A program made the position numbers and the translations under genes. A stretch of DNA of 5,236 nt from an uncultured Asticcacaulis sp. GTDB taxonomy: Bacteria; Pseudomonadota; Alphaproteobacteria; Caulobacterales; Caulobacteraceae. The notes beneath the pieces are model-generated. The model saw nothing but the letters and a program-made list of their open reading frames with translations, was not told the origin of the DNA and did no database searches. Of the stretch, positions 1-5,236 are shown one piece after another. The DNA lies in contig CAMLIY010000232.1 in NCBI GenBank assembly GCA_946480125.1, forward strand, positions 1 to 5,236. Direction: 5' to 3'. Numbering within the stretch: position 1 is the first letter of the stretch; each line of letters begins with the position of its first letter.

Positions 1-1355
1 ATGCGTTCAATAACATGCTGGGTATCGATCAGGCCGACTTCATGCGCGCGTGCCAAGCGACTTTCAAACTGGGCATCGAGTTTGTCGATTGGGGCGAGGT
101 CGGCCGCCGGTACATGCACCCGTTTACGGTGCACGGACGTGATCATGAGAACATCTATTTCCATCAGCTCTGGCTGAAGTACGCGCAACAGGAAGCTGCG
201 GCGGGCCGCCCCTGCGAGATCGACGACTATAACTTATGCTCCGTCGCGGCGCGGGCCGGCCGCTTCATTCATCCGGTCGCCGGTCGTAACACCGGAAATG
301 CGCCACTGAACTACGCCTTTCATTTCGACGCCAGTTTCTACGCGCAATACCTGCGTCGGCACGCCGAGGCGAATGGTGTGCTGCGGGTCGAGGGAAAAAT
401 CGAACATGTGCATCAAGACGATGGCACAGGTCAGATAACGTCGCTGGAACTCGCTGGTGGACGCCGCTTGGAGGGTGATCTCTTCATCGACTGCACAGGA
501 TTGCGTGCACTTTTGATTGCTCGGACACTGGGGACGGCGTTTGAAGATTGGTCAAGCTGGCTGCCGTGTGATCGGGCTATTGCCGTGCCGAGCGCATCCG
601 AGACCGCGCCCCTACCTTACACCCGTTCGACGGCGGACACTGCGGGATGGCGATGGCGGATACCGCTTCAGCACAGGGTCGGGAACGGCTATGTGTATGC
701 CAGCCGGTTCCTTGACGACGAGGTAGCTGAGGTCAGGCTGGTTGATACGCTTGACGGAAAGGCATTGGCCGAGCCTCGTCGAATCCGCTTCGCGACCGGG
801 CGACGAAAGCAGTCCTGGGTAAAAAACTGTGTCGCGATAGGGCTTGCCGCCGGCTTCATGGAGCCGCTTGAATCGACCAGCATTCACCTCATTCAGACGG
901 CGATCGTCCGGCTCCTGGCCTTCTTCCCGTCCGCCGACTTCGATCGAGCCGATATCAAGGAATTCAACAGACAGACGGCTGCGGAATACGAGTCCATTCG
1001 TGACTTCCTGATCCTACATTACAAGCTCTCATTTCGAGACGAGGCTTTCTGGCGCTATTGTCGTCACATGAGCGTGCCCGACTCCCTTGCCGAGCGCGTG
1101 GAGCTGTTTCGGGGCAACGGCCGAGTACGTGTATCGGGCGATGAGCTTTTCACGCGGCCCAGTTGGGTTTCGGTCTTGCTAGGCCAAGCTGACCTCCCGG
1201 CTGGGTATGACCCCTTGGCGGACAAGGTGGCGAAAGCTGAGCTCCACGCCTTTATGGCTGACGTCCGATCGCGAATTGACAGTGCGGTCGCCGCGATGCC
1301 TTTCCACGCAGATTATGTCCGTCAGTTCTGCGGCGCCGAAGGACAGCCGGCATGA
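1..1355 (+). CDS. Flavin-dependent (tryptophan-type) halogenase, 5'-truncated by the window edge
   Basis: Flavin-dependent halogenases use FADH2, O2 and chloride or bromide to halogenate electron-rich aromatics such as tryptophan or free indoles, in the cytoplasm, with a partner flavin reductase. The frame is already open at base 3, and the residues before the first ATG (AFNN at 3-14) align with IFND of the downstream paralog. The ATG at 15 is therefore internal; about 58 residues, including the GxGxxG FAD motif, are missing. Visible signatures are TFKLGIEF, whose lysine (66-68) matches catalytic K79 of PrnA/RebH, the halogenase hallmark WRWRIP (648-665), and EPLESTSI, whose second glutamate (870-872) matches PrnA E346. 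Inferred full length is about 505 residues, normal for the family. The stop overlaps the next start by ATGA. Family assignment is secure; the substrate is not known, and indole-like compounds are only a guess from BrvH-type relatives. Confidence 0.93.
   Translation, partial: AFNNMLGIDQADFMRACQATFKLGIEFVDWGEVGRRYMHPFTVHGRDHENIYFHQLWLKYAQQEAAAGRPCEIDDYNLCSVAARAGRFIHPVAGRNTGNAPLNYAFHFDASFYAQYLRRHAEANGVLRVEGKIEHVHQDDGTGQITSLELAGGRRLEGDLFIDCTGLRALLIARTLGTAFEDWSSWLPCDRAIAVPSASETAPLPYTRSTADTAGWRWRIPLQHRVGNGYVYASRFLDDEVAEVRLVDTLDGKALAEPRRIRFATGRRKQSWVKNCVAIGLAAGFMEPLESTSIHLIQTAIVRLLAFFPSADFDRADIKEFNRQTAAEYESIRDFLILHYKLSFRDEAFWRYCRHMSVPDSLAERVELFRGNGRVRVSGDELFTRPSWVSVLLGQADLPAGYDPLADKVAKAELHAFMADVRSRIDSAVAAMPFHADYVRQFCGAEGQPA
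1338..1355 (+). promoter_or_regulatory. Ribosome binding site and ATGA stop/start overlap coupling the two halogenase genes
   Basis: A GAAGGA Shine-Dalgarno element (1338-1343) lies inside the end of the first halogenase, 8 bases before the ATG at 1352. That ATG overlaps the first gene's TGA (1353-1355). This fixes the start of the second gene and implies that both are translated from one mRNA at linked rates. Confidence 0.8.
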
Positions 1356-2881
1356 CAATTCAGCCCCTGCAAAAGGTGGTGATTGTGGGCGGTGGCACGG
1401 CCGGATGGATGTGTGCGGCGGCTTGCGCCAGGCTTCTCGGTCCGCGCGGTCCACGCGTCACCGTTGTAGAATCGGACGAGATCGGCACAGTCGGCGTAGG
1501 CGAGGCGACGATTCCCACCTTGCACATTTTCAACGATCTTTTGGGTATTGACGAGGCGACATTCCTTAGCAGGACAATGGGCACCTTTAAGCTCGGGATC
1601 GAGTTTGACGGCTGGCATCGGCCGGGAAGTGTCTATCTTCACCCCTTCGGCCGCCATGGCCTGGATCGAATAGACGCGAAGTTCCACCAGATGTGGCTGC
1701 GGCTTACACAAGACCCGTCCCAACGGGACGCGGTCGGTGACATTAGCGATTACAATATCTGCGCGGTGGCATCGAGGCTCGGCCGTTTCGGACATTTGCC
1801 AAAGGCACAGGCATCAGCATTGCCGTCTATGTCCTACGCGTTTCATTTCGACGCCGGCCTTTATGCCCGGTTTTTGCGCGACTATGCCGAGGAACGGGGC
1901 GTGGTGCGCGTGGAAGGCCTGATCACTGGCGTCAGTCAGGCGCCCGAGACGGGACACATCACCTCGGTGATGCTGCGCAGCGGCCAAATTGTCGAGGGCG
2001 ATCTGTTCATCGATTGCTCGGGATTTCGGGGGCTTCTGATTGAAGAGACACTGCGCGCCGGTTATCAGGACTGGAGCGCCTGGTTGCCATGCGATCGCGC
2101 GGTTGCTGTCCCTTGCGAGTCCGAAGGCGAGCTTCTGCCGTATACGCGCGCCATCGCCGATGAGGCCGGTTGGCGCTGGCGCATTCCCCTTCAGCATCGA
2201 ACCGGTAACGGTTATGTCTACCATAGCGGCACGCTTCAAGACGATGAGGCTGAAGCCAGGCTGATGGCTACCCTGCCCGGGCGCGCGCTATCAGTGCCGA
2301 GACGCCTGAGATTCCAGGCGGGCCATCGCAAGTCCCTTTGGGACAAGAATGTTATCGCTATAGGTTTATCCGGCGGATTTATCGAGCCGTTGGAATCAAC
2401 GAGCATTCACCTAATCCAAACGGGGATCATGCGCTTACTGACGCATTTCCCGGACGCCAGTTTTTCGCCGGCGTCGCGCCGCGCATTCAATCGTCTGGCT
2501 TTGGAGGAGTACGAACAGGTCCGCGACCTAATCATCCTTCATTACAAGGCAAATGCGCGCGGCAATTTGCCGTTTTGGCGCGCCTGCCGGGACATGGCTA
2601 TTCCTGATTCCCTGGCAGAAAAGATCGCGCTGTTCGCTGAAACGGGTCGGATTGCCCGCTATCGTGATGAACTTTTCACGGAGGACAGCTGGCTCGCGGT
2701 CATGCTCGGCCAAGGCATTGTTCCGCAGGGTCACGATCCTGTCGTCAATGGCATACCCTTGGAAGGCCTTGGCCGTGCAATGCGCGACCTGAAGACAGCG
2801 GTATCGCGCGCTGCAGAAGCGTTGCCGCTGCATGCGGACTTTATCTCTACACATTGCCGGGCAACGGCTGGGGCGAGCTGA
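1352..2881 (+). CDS. Flavin-dependent (tryptophan-type) halogenase, complete second copy
   Basis: Complete 509-residue halogenase of the PrnA/RebH/BrvH family (Pfam tryptophan halogenase). It would use FADH2 from a separate reductase to make a flavin hydroperoxide, then hypohalous acid, which is passed to an active-site lysine. Motifs in order: GGGTAGW (residues 13-19, FAD Rossmann loop), GVGEATIP (48-55), TFKLGIEF with candidate catalytic K80, FIDCSG, WRWRIP (274-279, the motif separating halogenases from flavin monooxygenases), and EPLESTSI (345-352) with E348 matching PrnA E346. No signal peptide or membrane segment is seen, so it should be cytoplasmic. The start is supported by GAAGGA 8 bases upstream and by the ATGA overlap. 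It is a close paralog of the upstream gene: I counted 54 identities in 75 aligned residues around FIDC to GNGYVY, but only 31 in 72 in the preceding region. Substrate unknown; it is catalytically intact by motif. Confidence 0.95.
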   Translation: MTIQPLQKVVIVGGGTAGWMCAAACARLLGPRGPRVTVVESDEIGTVGVGEATIPTLHIFNDLLGIDEATFLSRTMGTFKLGIEFDGWHRPGSVYLHPFGRHGLDRIDAKFHQMWLRLTQDPSQRDAVGDISDYNICAVASRLGRFGHLPKAQASALPSMSYAFHFDAGLYARFLRDYAEERGVVRVEGLITGVSQAPETGHITSVMLRSGQIVEGDLFIDCSGFRGLLIEETLRAGYQDWSAWLPCDRAVAVPCESEGELLPYTRAIADEAGWRWRIPLQHRTGNGYVYHSGTLQDDEAEARLMATLPGRALSVPRRLRFQAGHRKSLWDKNVIAIGLSGGFIEPLESTSIHLIQTGIMRLLTHFPDASFSPASRRAFNRLALEEYEQVRDLIILHYKANARGNLPFWRACRDMAIPDSLAEKIALFAETGRIARYRDELFTEDSWLAVMLGQGIVPQGHDPVVNGIPLEGLGRAMRDLKTAVSRAAEALPLHADFISTHCRATAGAS

Positions 2882-3034
2882 TACCGTTATTTCCGGCACA
2901 CCGAAAAAATTTCCATCCGAAGGTTCACAATGTTCTGTGACTTACGTCTTTCCAACTGAGAGATCGGCTTGAACGCTCAACTCGGGAAGGCTGATCTGGG
3001 TCTGAGCCTGAGTTTCATAGATAAAAATAGAGAA

Positions 3035-3065
3035 ACGCTAGCGTCATAAGATGTTTAGCGCCTAA
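3035..3065. promoter_or_regulatory. Possible operator: perfect 10-bp palindrome plus a neighbouring inverted repeat
   Basis: ACGCTAGCGT (3035-3044) is a perfect palindrome. Eleven bases further on, TTAG-CGC-CTAA (3055-3065) is a second small inverted repeat. Both lie at the edge of the AT-rich section upstream of the GH74 gene, where a sugar-responsive repressor such as a LacI-family protein could bind. The second repeat has a GCGC-containing centre, loosely like LacI-family operators in alphaproteobacteria. Sites this short can arise by chance, and no regulator gene is in the window. Confidence 0.25.
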
Positions 3066-3094
3066 CTTGCTGCCATAATACTTAAAACGCATAG

Positions 3095-3124
3095 TTGTAT
3101 AACTGCAACAGCCCATAATATACT
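3095..3124 (+). promoter_or_regulatory. Weak candidate promoter for the GH74 leader
   Basis: TATACT (3119-3124) matches five of six bases of the sigma-70 -10 consensus. A poor -35 candidate, TTGTAT (3095-3100), lies 18 bases upstream. Transcription would start near 3131, giving a leader of about 350 bases. Alternative -10 hexamers nearby (CATAAT at 3114-3119, TACAAT at 3153-3158) show that an AT-rich stretch throws up many matches, so the position is uncertain even if a promoter is likely somewhere here. Confidence 0.25.
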
Positions 3125-3157
3125 TGTAATTATTATTAAAATAGATTTGTCTTACAA
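3124..3157. repeat. Short inverted repeat in the AT-rich region
   Basis: TTGTAA (3124-3129) and TTACAA (3152-3157) are inverted copies 22 bases apart. AATTATT also occurs twice in direct orientation (3128-3134 and 3156-3162). They might form part of a regulator site or may simply reflect AT-rich composition. Confidence 0.2.
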
Positions 3158-3204
3158 TTATTTGACCCTAAGACTTAAGCCTATAACTTCGCGACAAGCT
3201 AGGA

Positions 3205-3342
3205 ATGTTGGGCCATGACGGGCCTGCGTCTCCGTATGTGCGCGAGCATAATGAACCACAGGAAGTCGACCATGGACCCAATTATACCCAGCTGGCTGCA
3301 AACATGAGCGCGGCGGCCTGCTGCGATCCATCCCCTTTTTAG
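3205..3342 (+). CDS. Possible small hypothetical ORF (45 residues), weakly supported
   Basis: An open frame from ATG 3205 to TAG 3340-3342 would encode 45 residues with two adjacent cysteines near the end (AACCDPSPF). An AGGA directly abuts the ATG, which is too close to act as a normal ribosome binding site, and third-position GC is only about average. No family is recognised and no signal peptide or membrane segment is seen. It could be a real small protein, the tail of a degraded gene, or a chance frame in an untranslated leader; the last seems most likely. Confidence 0.15.
   Translation: MLGHDGPASPYVREHNEPQEVDHGPNYTQLAANMSAAACCDPSPF
3272..3307 (+). CDS. Possible short leader peptide (11 residues)
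   Basis: A small ORF reads MDPIIPSWLQT. It is preceded by AGGAA (3260-3264) 7 bases before its ATG, a better ribosome binding site than the one in front of the large downstream gene. It lies in the leader between the likely promoter region and the terminator, where a translated peptide could act in attenuation. Its TGA overlaps a further ATG at 3304 that opens a 12-codon ORF in another frame (3304-3342). A longer in-frame start exists at 3251 without a good ribosome binding site. I do not recognise the peptide, and an ORF this short could be chance. Confidence 0.25.
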   Translation: MDPIIPSWLQT

Positions 3343-3457
3343 TTTCCCGTCTCGAGAGTGGGGGGCAACGTTCTCCCAACGGCGGAAAGTTCTGCTGAGC
3401 TGCCCATCTCCCGAGGGCCCCTTCTCCTCTCCGAGAGCCGGGAAGGGGCCTTTTTTT
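3343..3457 (+). ncRNA. Structured leader or small RNA ending at the terminator
   Basis: The stretch before the terminator can fold into several hairpins: CCC/GGG around TCTCGAGA (3346-3362), GGCGG/CTGCC (3381-3385 with 3400-3404), then the terminator. GGGGC (3362-3366) is also complementary to GCCCC (3417-3421) in the left arm of the terminator, so an alternative antiterminator pairing is possible. Two readings fit: a cis-acting attenuator in the GH74 leader, or an independent small RNA whose 3' end is the terminator. I do not recognise a known riboswitch or sRNA family, and no clear dedicated promoter was found just upstream. Confidence 0.35.
3416..3457 (+). terminator. Strong Rho-independent terminator just upstream of the GH74 start
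   Basis: A perfect 9-bp stem pairs GGCCCCTTC (3416-3424) with GAAGGGGCC (3442-3450). An inner CTCT/AGAG helix (3427-3430 with 3434-3437) extends it, with a small bulge. Seven Ts follow immediately (3451-3457). GC-rich stem plus T-tract is the classic intrinsic terminator form on the + strand. It ends 24 bases before the ATG at 3482, leaving no room for a normal promoter between the two. Confidence 0.88.
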
Positions 3458-3481
3458 CTTATTCACCGAAATGAGCCTTTC

Positions 3482-5236
3482 ATGACCGTGATGTCTCGCC
3501 GAAATCTGTTGGCAGGTGCTGCCACCCTTGCCTGCGGCACTGCCGTTTGGTCGGTCGCGACGGCGGAGACGGTTACGCCTTACAGCTGGCGCAGTGTGCC
3601 GTTTGGCGGCGGGGGCTTTGTCGATGGCTTTCTCTACCATCCGAATGAAAAGGGTCTTCTCTATGCGCGCACCGATGTTGGCGGCGCCTACCGGTTCGAT
3701 CCGCAAGTAAAGGCCTGGATTCCACTGACGGACTTCCTGGGACCGGACGATGCGGATTTGATGGGCGTGCTCGCCATGGCGCTCGACCCGAATGATTCCA
3801 ACAAACTCTATATGGCCTGTGGTGAGTATCTGAGCGAGTGGGCCCGCGACGGTGCCGTCCTGTGCTCAGGTGACCGCGGGAACACCTGGTCGATTACCGC
3901 CTTGCCGGCCGGCGTGAAGCTCGGCGGCAATGCCGACGGTCGTGGCACCGGAGAGCGGCTGATTGTCCATCCGGTTGATGGCACTATCCTCTTCTTGGGC
4001 ACCAGCCAGGATGGGCTGTTTGTCAGTCGTAACGCTGGGAAGACCTTCACTCGCGTCGACGGTTTGCCCATCAAGCGCATTTCGCTTGTTCTGATGGATG
4101 CTTTGGGGAACGCGCTCTACGTCGGTAGCAATGAGGATCAGGGTGGGCTCTATAAGAGCACGGACGGCGGAGCAACATTCGTGCCGATGCCGGGTCTGCC
4201 TAAATTCATTCCACAGCGCGCCGTCATCGACGGTGACGGCAATCTGTTCGTCACCCTGTCCAATGGGCGAGCGCCCTGGGGCGGTGACAACGGCGCTCTT
4301 TACCGTCTGGACGCCAAGACCGGTGAGTGGCGCGATATCTCTCCGATGAAGCCGGGGGGAGCCAACCCTAATTTTGCTTACTGCGGTCTGGATGTCGATC
4401 TGCAAAAGCCGGGCACGATCGTGGTCTCCACGATGAATCGTTGGGCCACGCATGATGACATCTACATTTCGCGGGATGGCGGGAAGCATTGGAAGCCGCT
4501 AGGCCCGCAGGCCCGACACGATCCCGCCGGCTTTCCGTGGCTCGTTGATTACCTGAAAGGTGAAGACTGGATGGGCCACTGGATCGCTGACGTGAAAATC
4601 GATCCCTTCAATCCAGCGAGCCTTATTTACGGCACCGGATATGGTCTGTGGATGACCTGGAATCTTGATCAGATCGATGGGGCTGGGGATCTTCGCTTCG
4701 AGTTCATCCAGAAGGGTTTCGAGGAAACGGCGGTTCTGGACCTGGCGAGCCCGCCAGCCGGCGCCACGGTGTATGCCGCGATGGGCGATGTGGCTGGCGC
4801 TGGCTGGGACGATGTCAGCCAAGCGCCAAAGAGTGGCCTCTTCAGGCCCAACAGTGAGAGCAATCTAAGCGTTGATTTCGCCGCCCTGGCCCCTGAATTT
4901 GTCGTCCGTACGTCCGATCCCGCTGCGACCAATGGCTACTTTTCGACGGATGGCGGCCTCAGTTGGCGACCGTTCCCGACGACGCCGCACAAGCGGCAAA
5001 ACGCCAAGGGTGAATGGCAGAATGCAGGTCGGATCTGCATTTCGGCGAAGGGTACATCCCTGCTCTGGCTTCCTGATAAGGAAGGGGCTTTCTTCAGTCG
5101 TGACATGGGCAAGACCTGGAGCGTCTCCAAGGGGGTTGCGGCCTCGGACCGCAGTCTTTCGGGGACGTCGGACCGGGCCGTTGACGGCGTTTTCTATATC
5201 CACGACCGCGTCAACAATGCGGTTTTGATCAGCGTC
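3482..5236 (+). CDS. Tat-exported GH74 glycoside hydrolase (xyloglucanase-type), 3'-truncated by the window edge
   Basis: 585 codons open to the last base. GH74 enzymes are inverting beta-1,4-glucanases, mostly xyloglucanases, built from two seven-bladed beta-propellers. Residues 1-28 form a Tat signal (SRRNLLAG, hydrophobic stretch, ATA before E29), so export of the folded enzyme is expected. The N-terminus matches the family closely: GGGGFVDG (42-49), ARTDVGGAYR with D65 as likely catalytic base, and GNADGRGTGERL. IDPFNP (373-378) is followed by VLDLASPP and GDVAG, whose D436 is the likely catalytic acid. Six Asp-box (SxDxGxTW-like) blade motifs start at 129, 182, 226, 330, 488 and 539. A family catalytic module is about 700-750 residues, so roughly 150 are missing. 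ATG 3491 (MSRRNLL...) is an equally good start; neither has a clear ribosome binding site. Xyloglucan is the likely but unproven substrate. Confidence 0.93.
   Translation, partial: MTVMSRRNLLAGAATLACGTAVWSVATAETVTPYSWRSVPFGGGGFVDGFLYHPNEKGLLYARTDVGGAYRFDPQVKAWIPLTDFLGPDDADLMGVLAMALDPNDSNKLYMACGEYLSEWARDGAVLCSGDRGNTWSITALPAGVKLGGNADGRGTGERLIVHPVDGTILFLGTSQDGLFVSRNAGKTFTRVDGLPIKRISLVLMDALGNALYVGSNEDQGGLYKSTDGGATFVPMPGLPKFIPQRAVIDGDGNLFVTLSNGRAPWGGDNGALYRLDAKTGEWRDISPMKPGGANPNFAYCGLDVDLQKPGTIVVSTMNRWATHDDIYISRDGGKHWKPLGPQARHDPAGFPWLVDYLKGEDWMGHWIADVKIDPFNPASLIYGTGYGLWMTWNLDQIDGAGDLRFEFIQKGFEETAVLDLASPPAGATVYAAMGDVAGAGWDDVSQAPKSGLFRPNSESNLSVDFAALAPEFVVRTSDPAATNGYFSTDGGLSWRPFPTTPHKRQNAKGEWQNAGRICISAKGTSLLWLPDKEGAFFSRDMGKTWSVSKGVAASDRSLSGTSDRAVDGVFYIHDRVNNAVLISV

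Larger units (their letters stand above)
2882..3204. other. Intergenic region with AT-rich promoter-like section; no gene seen
   Basis: No convincing coding frame is present. Base composition falls sharply to AT-rich from about 3010 to 3200, in contrast to the GC-rich genes on either side, which fits a promoter and operator region for the downstream gene. No strong terminator follows the second halogenase: a short CGG-CACA-CCG hairpin (2894-2903) is followed by As rather than Ts, and a weak AGGCT/AGCCT inverted repeat (2988-2992 with 3005-3009) has no T-tract. Transcription from the halogenase operon may therefore run into this region. Confidence 0.6.

Noticed and set aside
15..17. ATG as the start of the first halogenase
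   Set aside because: The frame is open upstream, and the residues before it align with the paralog; a start here would lack the FAD-binding motif.
1207..1551. Plus-strand open frame of 114 codons across the halogenase junction
   Set aside because: Out of frame with both halogenases, whose frames carry conserved motifs and the ATGA junction.
1..2881. Large direct repeat
   Set aside because: The similarity is explained by the two paralogous halogenase genes; no transposon ends, target duplications or CRISPR-like repeats were seen.
3162..3187. TTGACC and TATAAC as a sigma-70 promoter
   Set aside because: Both hexamers are good but only 14 bases apart, too short for normal sigma-70 recognition.
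3265..3356. Cluster of restriction-site-like palindromes (GTCGAC, CCATGG, CAGCTG, CTCGAG) suggesting a cloning junction
   Set aside because: They are spread over about 90 bases without polylinker spacing or known vector sequence, and are expected in moderately GC-rich DNA.
3527..3538. Possible lipobox (T-L-A-C at residues 15-18) in the GH74 signal peptide
   Set aside because: The -3 position is Thr rather than Leu, Val or Ile, and a good signal peptidase I site (ATA before E29) follows; a lipoprotein is possible but less likely.
3158..3706. Long minus-strand open frame (182 codons) spanning the intergenic region and the 5' end of the GH74 gene
   Set aside because: It runs through the terminator and opposite the strongly supported GH74 reading frame, its product is rich in Arg and Pro as antisense frames of GC-rich genes often are, and it resembles no family I know.
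3866..4489. Minus-strand open frame of 207 codons
   Set aside because: Lies entirely antisense to conserved GH74 sequence, including Asp-boxes; a compositional shadow.

Overview
The window looks like a piece of a carbohydrate-utilisation locus from a GC-rich Gram-negative bacterium, probably an alphaproteobacterium of the Caulobacterales or Sphingomonadales type. The basis is the moderately high GC content of the genes, the pair of tandem PrnA/BrvH-like flavin-dependent halogenases (such pairs, from memory, are common in those groups beside TonB-dependent receptors), and a Tat-exported GH74 glycoside hydrolase. The exact genus cannot be read from the sequence. All three main genes are on the + strand.

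Layout. Positions 1-1355 hold the 3' nine-tenths of a first flavin-dependent halogenase, whose start lies before the window. Its stop overlaps the start of a second, complete halogenase (1352-2881) by ATGA, so the two are translationally coupled paralogs. Both keep the FAD-binding or catalytic motifs that can be checked (lysine in TFKLGIEF, WRWRIP, EPLESTSI). Positions 2882-3481 are a 600-base intergenic region: an AT-rich part with small palindromes and weak promoter-like elements (about 3010-3200), a more GC-rich leader with short ORFs (about 3205-3342), and a strong Rho-independent terminator (3416-3457). That terminator ends only 24 bases before the next start codon. Positions 3482-5236 encode a Tat signal peptide followed by a GH74 (xyloglucanase-type) double beta-propeller enzyme; the reading frame is open to the last base and the gene continues beyond the window.

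How the parts may work together. The GH74 enzyme would attack xyloglucan or a related beta-glucan outside the cytoplasm. The halogenases need FADH2 from a separate flavin reductase and would act in the cytoplasm on an indole-like or other aromatic substrate. Why such halogenases sit beside polysaccharide-degradation genes is unknown. The most unusual feature is the terminator inside the apparent leader of the GH74 gene: either the enzyme is controlled by attenuation, or a small RNA gene ends there and GH74 is transcribed by read-through.
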